Shown here: piece after piece, positions 41,585-48,948 of the stretch
How the letters are laid out: every line of letters starts with the position of its first letter
Position numbering within the stretch: position 1 is the stretch's first letter
Made by a program: the position numbers and the translations under genes
Assembly: GCA_001603005.1 (NCBI GenBank)
Contig: LVAJ01000008.1
Coordinates: 1 to 64,000 of the forward strand
Origin: Clostridiales bacterium Firm_04
GTDB taxonomy: Bacteria > Bacillota > Clostridia > Oscillospirales > Ruminococcaceae
DNA: 64,000 nt
Direction: 5' to 3'
Notes under the pieces: generated by a model
The model's input: only the letters and a program-made list of their open reading frames with translations
Databases searched by the model: none
Told to the model about the DNA's origin: nothing

Positions 41585-41614
41585 AAACAGGCGGACATTT
41601 CTGCCCGCCTGTTT
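41585..41614 (-). terminator. Rho-independent terminator after the GH10 xylanase gene
   Basis: AAACAGGCGG (41585-41594) pairs with CCGCCTGTTT (41605-41614); on the minus strand GCTTTTC follows. It lies 17 bases past the xylanase stop. Confidence 0.8.
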
Positions 41615-41630
41615 TGGGGATATCAGATTG

Positions 41631-43769
41631 TCAGATGATGCGCGCGATCATTTTGAGGATCGCTGTGATATCATCCGTATCGGTCTGACCGTTGCCGTCG
41701 AAATCGGCGTTTGCGATTCCCTGATCGGAGATGACCAGAGACCTGTCCGAATTGACGAACCGCGCGATCATGACCGCGTCGGAGACATCGACTGCGCCGT
41801 CGCAGTTTGCATCGCCGGTTTTCGGTGCCGGAACAGTTCCGGTGCCGGTCGTCACATCGGAAGCTGTTGTCTTGGTAACATCCGCTGCGATATCAGCCGG
41901 CGACGGGATCTCATCCGCCAGCGCGATCACATCATAGTATGCCGGCAGCGGTCGATAGCCCTGATCTTTTCCAAGATATCGGAACAGCTCTGTTTCGGGA
42001 TCAGCATCCCATGCAGTGATGCCGGTTGTCGTGTAGAATGACACGCTGGAAATGAAATCTGCATTTGTCATCGCTGCTTTGAAGATCTCTTTCCAAAGAC
42101 GGCGACGCTGTGCGTCTGTCCCTTGATATCCTTTGATAATATCCAGCTCGGTGATCTCCACATCCAGACCGAGCGCGTGGAATTGCTTGAGTGCGCTTTC
42201 AAAGAGTTCCGAATCCGGATAGCTTGTCGCGAGATGCGCCTGCATGCCGATGCCGTCGATCAGATCCTCTTTCATAAGCTGCTTGGCTAGATTTACAAGC
42301 CCCTCGGTCTTTTCCGGAATATACTCGTTGTAGTCACTCAGAAACAGCTTGCAGTTTTCCGGTGCATATTTTCTTGCGGCGCGGAAGCCTGCCAGCACAT
42401 GCCCGATGCTGTTTTCGCCGTATACGTTCGCCCATCTGGAAATGTCGTTCGGATCGCCGGATTGTTTGCGCAGCCCGCCTTTTTCGTTTTGCAGGATCTC
42501 GTTGCAGACATCGTAGGCATAGAGATCCAGATCCGGATAATTCGTTTTCAGCTCTGCAAAGGTGTTTTTGATGAAGCTTTCGATGCGGGCATCGGCGGTT
42601 TCTGCATCGCAGTATGTCTGACCGTCGCGGAACAGGATATCCGGCGTCTGACTGTACCAGACGAAGCAGTGTCCGCGGACGCCGATGCCGTTTTCCTCTG
42701 CAAATTTCAGAATATTACTTGCACCGTTCAGATTCACCGTCACATCGGTGCCGTTGACCTCCTGAATGATTGCCTCCGGCTTCATTTCGTTTTCCGCAGT
42801 CAGGGAATTGAAGTTTTTCAGCACAAATTCCTGCGTTTTTTCATTCGTGATCTCATAGGCGTTGATTCCGGCGCCGATCCGGAAATACGGTCCCATGATA
42901 TCCTTGAGCCCGTCGCCGTTCGGGTTATAGGTGTAATTTTTGTTCTGATGCGCACGGAACGGCTGACCGTCCTGCACGGTCTTGTAGGGCACGGTTTTGT
43001 TTTCGATCGGCAGAATATGGGTGCCGTAGAGTTGATTCTTCATGATTTTCAGGCTCGCGGCTGCGTCAGCGCCGTATCCTTCTGCAAACAGCTGCACGCC
43101 CGTCACCAGATCCTTTGTATCCAGTCCGAGCTTTTCCCATGCAGTAATATGATTGGAAATGCTGATCGTTCCTTCGTTCAGACCTTCTTCCGGTTTCACG
43201 TTCCGGACACTCCAGTAGATGTCGATCGGCTCCGGATCTTTGTCCGCCTGATCTGTGCCGGATTCAGAAAAACCGTACATCCCGTACTGCTTCTCGGTGT
43301 GGAAAACTTTATATTCGATGCCGTCTGTGAGAAGCGTGCTTGGGGATGAGATGCTGGTCGGTTTCCATGTGCCCCACTGTTCCACGATAAAGCAAACCTG
43401 CTTTTTTGAGCTGCTCGTAAGCTGCACGCCGAAAAATGAACGTCCGCTCAGCTTCACCGCGCCCGAATAGGAATAATCCACGGATTTCCAGCTGCTGAAC
43501 GGACTGTATCCTGCCCGGCTGATGTCCCTGCCGGCGGAGATCCGCGCAGCTTCGACGTTTTCAAAGCCGCCGGAAAAGCTGCCGTCGTCGTTGAGCGAGT
43601 ACGCGCAGAATGCGTCGTCCTCAGCGCCCTCGACCGGATCATAAACCGCGTCATAGACATAACCGTTCGCTGTGTCGTGCTTTGTAACCGTTTCCGCAGA
43701 AACCGTCATCGGTATGCTGCCTGCCGCGATCGCGCCTGCACTGATGAGTGCCAGCAGTTTTCGTTTCAT
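41631..43769 (-). CDS. Secreted GH10 xylanase with inactive GH11-like domain and dockerin
   Basis: Endo-1,4-beta-xylanase. 712 residues: signal peptide (1-25); a GH11-like jelly roll (about 30-245) with VCFIVEQWGTWKP, IYWSVRNVKP and FAEGYG; a GH10 barrel (about 270-615) with acid/base Glu424 (YDVCNE) and nucleophile Glu541 (EITELD); a Thr-rich linker; a type I dockerin (651-712). In the GH11-like part the acid/base Glu is kept (Glu230) but the nucleophile position is Val125, so that domain should not hydrolyse and may act as a xylan-binding module. AAAGGAGG precedes ATG 43769. Confidence 0.92.
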   Translation of the reverse strand: MKRKLLALISAGAIAAGSIPMTVSAETVTKHDTANGYVYDAVYDPVEGAEDDAFCAYSLNDDGSFSGGFENVEAARISAGRDISRAGYSPFSSWKSVDYSYSGAVKLSGRSFFGVQLTSSSKKQVCFIVEQWGTWKPTSISSPSTLLTDGIEYKVFHTEKQYGMYGFSESGTDQADKDPEPIDIYWSVRNVKPEEGLNEGTISISNHITAWEKLGLDTKDLVTGVQLFAEGYGADAAASLKIMKNQLYGTHILPIENKTVPYKTVQDGQPFRAHQNKNYTYNPNGDGLKDIMGPYFRIGAGINAYEITNEKTQEFVLKNFNSLTAENEMKPEAIIQEVNGTDVTVNLNGASNILKFAEENGIGVRGHCFVWYSQTPDILFRDGQTYCDAETADARIESFIKNTFAELKTNYPDLDLYAYDVCNEILQNEKGGLRKQSGDPNDISRWANVYGENSIGHVLAGFRAARKYAPENCKLFLSDYNEYIPEKTEGLVNLAKQLMKEDLIDGIGMQAHLATSYPDSELFESALKQFHALGLDVEITELDIIKGYQGTDAQRRRLWKEIFKAAMTNADFISSVSFYTTTGITAWDADPETELFRYLGKDQGYRPLPAYYDVIALADEIPSPADIAADVTKTTASDVTTGTGTVPAPKTGDANCDGAVDVSDAVMIARFVNSDRSLVISDQGIANADFDGNGQTDTDDITAILKMIARII

Positions 43770-43843
43770 GATGTAAACCTCCTTTGATGCTTCATTCCTG
43801 TTGATGTGAAATGTCCTTACCGGATACACCGGTCCCCGTAACC

Positions 43844-43872
43844 ATTATACGAAAGAAAAGCCGGAATGTCAA
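43844..43872 (-). promoter_or_regulatory. SigA-type promoter of the GH10 xylanase
   Basis: On the minus strand TTGACA (43867-43872), a 17-bp spacer and TATAAT (43844-43849). The upstream GH11 gene ends in its own terminator, so this promoter is needed. Confidence 0.85.
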
Positions 43873-43900
43873 TAGAACATGGGAAAATTCATAAATACAT

Positions 43901-43939
43901 GCACAAAAAAGCTGCACAGCGCGCGGCTGCACAGCTTTT
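43901..43939 (-). terminator. Terminator after the GH11 xylanase gene
   Basis: AAAAGCTG (43907-43914) pairs with CAGCTTTT (43932-43939), continued after a two-base mismatch by CAGC/GCTG. On the minus strand it runs into TTTTTTGTGC. Confidence 0.75.
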
Positions 43940-43947
43940 GTATTCAT

Positions 43948-45270
43948 TCAGTCAGCCCGTTCTGCGCCGGAAACTGTATCGACATAGAAATCTGTCAGGC
44001 TGTCCGGAGATTCCACATAAAGCTGTAGATTTTCCGCGCCTTCCGGAATCATATATGCGAGATTTTCGAGCGTGATCCATTCGCCGCTCGGTGCCTGCGC
44101 AAGCGCAATCTCGTCATACTTTTCGCCGTCCATGTTGTATTGCAGCGTCATCTTCATCTGGACTTCCGCGCCGCTCTCCTGCATGACCTGCGCCTTGAAG
44201 TGATAGCACTCGCCGGGCTGATAGACCGCGCTGTCGAGCATGACGGTCGCGCCGTTCCAGTTGTCGGTTCTGCCGCTGACGAACAGCGATTGCGAACCCT
44301 CTGCGGCATGCTCCTTGTCCACGGTGACGAGTGAGCCGCCGCGCGGGATCCAGCCCTCTGCGCCGGATTCAAAGCTTGTCTCAAAGAAGCCTGCTTCGGA
44401 CGGCGAATCATCGTGATTCGCCTCTGCTTCTTCAAGCTTTTTGATCGCTTCCTCGTCAACGGTCACTTCGATGTCATCGGCTTCCTTGTAGGTGCCGTCG
44501 ATGTGCAGATCATTCTTGTAGACCGTTGCCTTGCCCTGCGACTGATAGCCCTCGATCGTCAGCGCGACCTCATACATTTTGCCGAGTTCAAGACCGCATT
44601 TTTTCCACGCATCGAAATGCTTGGAAACGGAGATCGTGCCTTCGAGTTTTGTGCCGTCGCCCTGCGGCTTGACCTGCCGGACGCTCCAGTACTGGTCAAA
44701 GGTCTGGATATCGTCGATCGACGGCTGCTCATAGCGCGTGGTTTTGTAGATATCGTAGGTCGCGCCGTCCACGGTGACGGTACCGATCGAAAACGGTGCC
44801 CCGGGCGGTCTCCACGAGCCCCACGATTCGACGATATAATATTCGATCAGCGGCTCTCTGGTCCAGCCGTAGACGCACATATAGGAATTGCCGTCCGGCT
44901 GATAGTCCACGCCGTAATCCACGGAGATATTGCCCATTTCGGGATAGGTTTTCGTGCAGTCAAACTTCTGACCGCGGCGGAACAGTGCATTGTTGATCTC
45001 GCTCCATTCGCAGGAGAATGTGCCCCCGCCCGGTTCAACGCGGAACTCGGTGGTACCCTCATCCTTCCAGAGCTCATAGTCATAGCCGTCAGCGGTGCCG
45101 GTGATGTTTTCGGTGAAGATCTGTGTTTCGCCGGCAGGCTCGGACTGCTGCTGCGACGGGGTGTCGGAGCCGGCTGGTTCCGATGTCTGCGCGCCGCATC
45201 CTGCCGCTGTTGTCATCAGGCAGAGTGCCGCAGTGACAGCTGCAAGCCGTCTGATTTTGGTGTTGCCCAT
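43948..45270 (-). CDS. GH11 xylanase lipoprotein with C-terminal CBM
   Basis: 440 residues. Lipoprotein signal ([10 protein letters not shown], Cys25), short acidic linker, GH11 catalytic domain (about 60-260) with nucleophile Glu143 ([17 protein letters not shown]) and acid/base Glu240 (TIEGYQSQG), and [10 protein letters not shown]. The C-terminal domain (about 290-440, [15 protein letters not shown]) looks like CBM22/CBM4_9 and should bind xylan. No dockerin, so it is held on the cell surface by lipid. ATG 45270 lies about 10 bases after GAGG; ATG 45279 is the alternative. Confidence 0.92.
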   Translation of the reverse strand: MGNTKIRRLAAVTAALCLMTTAAGCGAQTSEPAGSDTPSQQQSEPAGETQIFTENITGTADGYDYELWKDEGTTEFRVEPGGGTFSCEWSEINNALFRRGQKFDCTKTYPEMGNISVDYGVDYQPDGNSYMCVYGWTREPLIEYYIVESWGSWRPPGAPFSIGTVTVDGATYDIYKTTRYEQPSIDDIQTFDQYWSVRQVKPQGDGTKLEGTISVSKHFDAWKKCGLELGKMYEVALTIEGYQSQGKATVYKNDLHIDGTYKEADDIEVTVDEEAIKKLEEAEANHDDSPSEAGFFETSFESGAEGWIPRGGSLVTVDKEHAAEGSQSLFVSGRTDNWNGATVMLDSAVYQPGECYHFKAQVMQESGAEVQMKMTLQYNMDGEKYDEIALAQAPSGEWITLENLAYMIPEGAENLQLYVESPDSLTDFYVDTVSGAERAD

Positions 45271-45322
45271 TGATTGCATTGCCTCGCTTTCGCATTTTTT
45301 GCCCGCACGGGGCTGTAATTTG

Positions 45323-45350
45323 ATTGTACCATAATCGGAAAAAAATACAA
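45323..45350 (-). promoter_or_regulatory. SigA-type promoter of the GH11 xylanase
   Basis: On the minus strand TTGTAT (45345-45350), a 16-bp spacer and TACAAT (45323-45328). Confidence 0.65.
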
Positions 45351-45406
45351 GTTGTTTGTTGCGATTGCCTTGTCGTTTTTTGCTTTTTCCGGCAGGATGC
45401 AAAAAT

Positions 45407-45438
45407 GCCGGATCCCTGACAGCGTGCAGGGATCCGGC
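45407..45438 (-). terminator. Rho-independent terminator after the YesL-like gene
   Basis: GCCGGATCCCTG (45407-45418) pairs perfectly with CAGGGATCCGGC (45427-45438). On the minus strand ATTTTTGC follows. Confidence 0.88.
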
Positions 45439-45470
45439 GCTTTCGATTCAGTTTTGTATTTTGCAGCGGT

Positions 45471-46379
45471 TCAGGAAATGATCTTTCCTTTTCTGCGCTC
45501 CGCTTTGACCGGTTCCTCGCTGCCGCCGCGGTCGGTGAAGATGCGGTCGTCATCATCCGGCGTCGTTTCATCATCCTCCGGATTCTTCTCACCGCTCTCC
45601 TCGTAATACGGATTGATGACGAACTTCTGGATCACGGGATAGTGTACGAACATGACAAGATAGCCGATGAATGCCGCCGGAAAGACCGTGATCAGGAACA
45701 TGAACATGGGGTGGATCATCAGCAGCAGATACATCAGACCGACCATCGCGGCAATGCCGGCTGTGGAGATGATGCATTCCTTCATCGAAAGTCCGGAGAG
45801 CATAAACGCATTTTTCAGTACCGTGCGTTTGTTGAGCTTCGTCGCAGCCTGAAGCGCCCAGATATAATAGTTCATGAACAGCAGCACGACTGCAATTGCG
45901 ATCGAGATGCCGAACGGAATGAAGATCGCCTTGCTGCCGGTCTGCTCCGCGATCTGCGGGTATTCGATATGTCCTGCGATGACCGACGCGATCACGAGCG
46001 CGTCGATGCACCAGTACAGGAATCCGGCGCCGAAATTCTGCTGAAAGCCCTTCTTGAACTCCTCTGTCAGGAAGATCGGCTTATCCAGCACGATCAGCCG
46101 CAGCACCCTTGCGCAGCCCGCCATGACCGGACCTTCGAGCACAAACTGGATCGCGAGCAGCAGCAGCGTCATTGCGTTTGTGAATTTGTTGTCCGTTTCG
46201 ATAAAGACGATCATGGAAGACATCAGCGGAATATGCAGTCCGACAAAGATCAGATTCAGTCCGAGCAGTTTGCCGAGATTGCGCCACATCAGCTCCCAGA
46301 ACCGGAAGAACGGTTTCTTTTTCGGGGCGTTCGGATCAATTCCGGGGCCGGCATTCTGATAGCTGCGAAACAGTCCCAT
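45471..46379 (-). CDS. YesL/DUF624-family membrane protein
   Basis: 302 residues. N-terminal FFRFWELMWRNLGKLLGLNL is the YesL-type opening (Phe-x-Trp-Arg-Asn-Leu), followed by five membrane helices and an acidic cytoplasmic tail (about 265-302). YesL-like proteins are often near carbohydrate-use genes, here next to two xylanases on one side and SpoIIM-like and ProC on the other; their role is not known. AAAAGGAG precedes the ATG by 10 bases. Confidence 0.75.
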   Translation of the reverse strand: MGLFRSYQNAGPGIDPNAPKKKPFFRFWELMWRNLGKLLGLNLIFVGLHIPLMSSMIVFIETDNKFTNAMTLLLLAIQFVLEGPVMAGCARVLRLIVLDKPIFLTEEFKKGFQQNFGAGFLYWCIDALVIASVIAGHIEYPQIAEQTGSKAIFIPFGISIAIAVVLLFMNYYIWALQAATKLNKRTVLKNAFMLSGLSMKECIISTAGIAAMVGLMYLLLMIHPMFMFLITVFPAAFIGYLVMFVHYPVIQKFVINPYYEESGEKNPEDDETTPDDDDRIFTDRGGSEEPVKAERRKGKIIS

Positions 46380-46409
46380 GTTTTTACACTCCTTTTCGGT
46401 TATCGCGCA

Positions 46410-47051
46410 TCATCCTTGCAGCAGGCTGTCGTTCAGCAGCCAGAGCAGAACGGTCTGTCCGGCAGCCGCCAGCAGAACCAGCAGCAGACGAACCTGCATG
46501 CCGGTGATGATTTGCTGTTGTTTTTCATTGAGTCCGGCTTCCGCCGTACCGTGCAGCAGATAGCCGGTCAGCATGCCGGACATCCGCATCGCATCTCTTG
46601 CCGCATATGCCAGCAGCAGCATGCTGCCGAATGCGTAGGGCAAAATCAGAACGCCTGCTGTTACGATCGCGTCGCGCATCGGATATGCCGAAAAGCATGC
46701 GCCCGCCGCGAGCCCGAATGCCGTCCCGCGCAGGAACAGCAGGAGCAGTGCCGCGGGCTGTCCGAATGCGCAGAAGCCGCTCAGCAGAATCCCGCACAGC
46801 AGCGCCAGCACAGGCAGCAGCGCCGTTTTGCAGACGTCCCAGAGTGTCCGCGCCGCATCCGAGACTGCAAGTCCCTGCGTCAGCCAGAGATTGCCGCAGA
46901 GCGCCGGATGCATCCGGCAGAGTACCGCGCCCGCTCCGACGCCGAGCATCGCCCAGCAGAGCAGCAGCCGCACCGGATCCGGCGGCTTGACCGCATCGGT
47001 CAGCCGGCTCGTCCGCACAGTCTGGTACAGCAGATTGGTCATCATTTTCAT
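46410..47051 (-). CDS. SpoIIM-like membrane protein
   Basis: 213 residues, with about five membrane helices. The segment LLSGFCAFGQPAALLLLFLRGTAFGLAAG and the following ILPYAFGSMLLLAYAARDA resemble the stage II sporulation protein M fold, which takes part in engulfment. It is shorter and more divergent than SpoIIM, so the link is tentative. ATG 47051 follows GGAGGG by 6 bases. Between proC (46 bases) and the YesL-like gene (30 bases), in the same direction. Confidence 0.55.
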   Translation of the reverse strand: MKMMTNLLYQTVRTSRLTDAVKPPDPVRLLLCWAMLGVGAGAVLCRMHPALCGNLWLTQGLAVSDAARTLWDVCKTALLPVLALLCGILLSGFCAFGQPAALLLLFLRGTAFGLAAGACFSAYPMRDAIVTAGVLILPYAFGSMLLLAYAARDAMRMSGMLTGYLLHGTAEAGLNEKQQQIITGMQVRLLLVLLAAAGQTVLLWLLNDSLLQG

Positions 47052-47097
47052 GTGCATCCCTCCGCAATACTCTATGCGGAAAGCATGCAGCATATGC

Positions 47098-47922
47098 TTA
47101 TTTTTTGCTGCGCTCTGCACCTGCGAGCTCATAGGCGCGCTGGGTGCATGCATTGCAGCAGGCATCGACGGTATCGGTCAGATTGCCGCGATAGAGCTGA
47201 TCGAGTCCGGCAAGCGTGGTGCCGCCCGGAGAGGATACCATTTTAATGAGCTCGTCGATCGAATAACCGGAATCGGTCATCATTTTTGCAGAGCCGATCA
47301 TTGCCTGCGCGAACAGACGCAGTGCTGCGCCGTCATCGAGCCCCTCGGATTTCGCGTAATCGAGAAATCCCTTTGCATAGAGATAGAGGAATGCCGGACT
47401 GGAACTGTTCACCGCGATGATCTCGCGCATTTTGCTTTCGGGGATCTCCTCTGCGATGCCGCAGGTTGCGAACATCTGCATTGCGAGCGCAAATTCCGCA
47501 TCGGTGATGCCGTCGCATTTTGCAAGTGCCGTCGCGCCGAGACCGAGCATCAGCGGGGTGTTCGGCATGCAGAGGATGATGCGCGCATCCGCGATCGTAT
47601 GCGAGCGGATAAATTCCGCGGAAATGCCCGCGCAGATCGAGATGACGACCTGCTCTCTGCGCAGTGTCAGACCGTCGAGCACGCCGCCGAGCACCTGCGG
47701 CTTGACCGCAAGCACGAGAAAATCGGCAGCATCGGCGAGCGCCTGTGCGCTTTCGCACGGGACGACACCGGCATCGTCAGCGAGGCGGCTGAGCTTCTCG
47801 CTGTCGGTATCGAATGCGAGGGTTTTTGCGATCTCGCCGTTTTTGCAGAGTTCGGAAGCGGCGATGCCGCGCATCATTGCGGAGCCCATATTGCCCGCGC
47901 CTAAAAATCCGAGGGTGATCAT
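47098..47922 (-). CDS. proC: Pyrroline-5-carboxylate reductase
   Basis: Last step of proline synthesis: reduces pyrroline-5-carboxylate with NAD(P)H. 274 residues with the Rossmann start ITLGFLGAGNMGSAMMRGI, VLAVKPQVL, the middle RIILCMPNTPLMLGLGATAL and the C-terminal dimer helices holding DSGYSIDELIKMVSSPGGTTLAGL, all typical. ATG 47922 is 9 bases after AAAGG; an ATG six bases upstream is too close to that site. Confidence 0.95.
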   Translation of the reverse strand: MITLGFLGAGNMGSAMMRGIAASELCKNGEIAKTLAFDTDSEKLSRLADDAGVVPCESAQALADAADFLVLAVKPQVLGGVLDGLTLRREQVVISICAGISAEFIRSHTIADARIILCMPNTPLMLGLGATALAKCDGITDAEFALAMQMFATCGIAEEIPESKMREIIAVNSSSPAFLYLYAKGFLDYAKSEGLDDGAALRLFAQAMIGSAKMMTDSGYSIDELIKMVSSPGGTTLAGLDQLYRGNLTDTVDACCNACTQRAYELAGAERSKK

Positions 47923-47974
47923 ATTCATTTGCCTTTCTATCATCAGATTGTGGGCAGATTTCACTGCCCAGTTT

Positions 47975-48003
47975 ATTATATCACATTCATCTCAAAAAAG
48001 CAA
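47975..48003 (-). promoter_or_regulatory. SigA-type promoter of proC
   Basis: On the minus strand TTGCTT (47998-48003), a 17-bp spacer and TATAAT (47975-47980). It probably also drives the SpoIIM-like and YesL-like genes downstream. Confidence 0.8.
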
Positions 48004-48070
48004 GGCGGGCGGGGGGAGTGGGAGTGGCTGTTCAGGGATTTATTATTTGCATCCGGCGCGCACCAGTATT

Positions 48071-48212
48071 AAAGTTTTGATCCAACTTTTTCAAAAGTTG
48101 GCCCGTCGCAACGGGCGAAACTCCCCAGCGTTCTTTTAGGGGAAGATTGGGGCTTGGGGAAAGTACCCCGTAGGGCTCCCCATTCAAAATAGCATCCGCG
48201 AAGCGGATTCCT
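48071..48212 (+). repeat. Structured intergenic repeat, copy C (expanded form)
   Basis: Hairpin CCAACTTTT/AAAAGTTGG (48082-48101), an extra CCCGT/ACGGG hairpin, CTCCCC...GGGG, then GCTTGGGG...CCCC, CCCATTCAAAAT and ATCCGC/GCGGAT (48194-48208). The order of blocks matches the other copies but this one is longer. It lies between divergent genes, not after a stop codon. The 470-base gap also holds the proC and sigma promoters and an operator-like palindrome. Confidence 0.65.
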
Positions 48213-48261
48213 CTTTTTTATGACTCCCTGTTTCGACCACTCCCGCGGAGCCCCCCGCAAG

Positions 48262-48290
48262 TTGCGCTTTTTGTGATAATGTGATATAAT
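48262..48290 (+). promoter_or_regulatory. SigA-type promoter of the second sigma/sensor operon
   Basis: TTGCGC (48262-48267), a 17-bp spacer and TATAAT (48285-48290). Confidence 0.8.
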
Positions 48291-48350
48291 TTCTGTGCGG
48301 AAAAATTTTTTCCGGAAAATGTAATTTTCGATATCCGATTCCTGTCTGTC

Positions 48351-48370
48351 TTTGTGAAGCGCTTCACAAA
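48351..48370 (+). promoter_or_regulatory. 20-bp perfect palindrome in the sigma leader (LacI/CcpA-like site)
   Basis: TTTGTGAAGCGCTTCACAAA is symmetric with a central GCGC, as in LacI-family and CcpA (cre-like) sites. It sits about 55 bases after the predicted transcription start and 23 before the ATG, so binding would act as a roadblock. As RNA it would form a 10-bp stem without a loop, which argues for DNA binding. Confidence 0.65.
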
Positions 48371-48393
48371 TAATGCCGAAAGGAGGGCACAGC

Positions 48394-48948
48394 ATGGATG
48401 AACAAAACCTGATCGCACTGTATTTCGCACGCAATGAACAGGCGTCTGCCGAAACATACCGCATCTTCGGCGGCTACTGCTACACGATCGCAAACAATAT
48501 CCTCGGCTGCGAACAGGACGCAGAAGAATGCGTCAACGATGTCCTGATCCGCCTGTGGGAAAAGATCCCGCCGACCAGACCGACCAATTTTTATGCGTAT
48601 GTCGCAGCCGTCACCCGCAGCATCGCGCGGAACCGTTATTCCGCATCGCGGGCGAAAAAACGCGGCGGCGGTGAGGTCGCACTCGCGCTGGATGAACTGC
48701 TGGACTGCTCGGATGCAGATTCCGTCGAAACACAGCTCGACAGCAAGGCGCTTAGCGAGGCACTGAACGATTTTCTCGGAACGCTCAAACCGGATCACCG
48801 GAAAATCTTCGTGCAGCGATACTGGTACTTCTGCCCCATTGAAAATATCGCAGAAAACCTGAATGTCTCAAAATCCAAGGTTTCCGTTACATTGATGCGT
48901 ACCCGTACCAAGCTTCGGCATTATCTCGAAAAGGAGGGATTCTTATGA
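48394..48948 (+). CDS. ECF-type sigma-70 family RNA polymerase sigma factor (pair 2)
   Basis: 184 residues. Region 2 (about 10-80: YTIANNILGCEQDAEECVNDVLIRLWEK) and region 4 (about 120-184: LKPDHRKIFVQRYW, then a helix-turn-helix with NVSKSKVSVTLMRTRTKLR). Clearly paralogous to the sigma factor at 7718, down to the RAKKRGGGE/NAKRRGGGQ linker. AAAGGAGGG is 7 bases before the ATG. The stop overlaps the sensor gene (ATGA). Confidence 0.87.
   Translation: MDEQNLIALYFARNEQASAETYRIFGGYCYTIANNILGCEQDAEECVNDVLIRLWEKIPPTRPTNFYAYVAAVTRSIARNRYSASRAKKRGGGEVALALDELLDCSDADSVETQLDSKALSEALNDFLGTLKPDHRKIFVQRYWYFCPIENIAENLNVSKSKVSVTLMRTRTKLRHYLEKEGFL

Noticed and set aside
43776-43947. An extra small gene between the two xylanases
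   Set aside because: The short frame there overlaps the GH11 terminator and the GH10 promoter and has no ribosome site.
48069-48464. Minus-strand open frame of 131 codons upstream of the second sigma factor
   Set aside because: It runs through the structured repeat copy C and the promoter, and has no ribosome site; it is a translation of repeat sequence.
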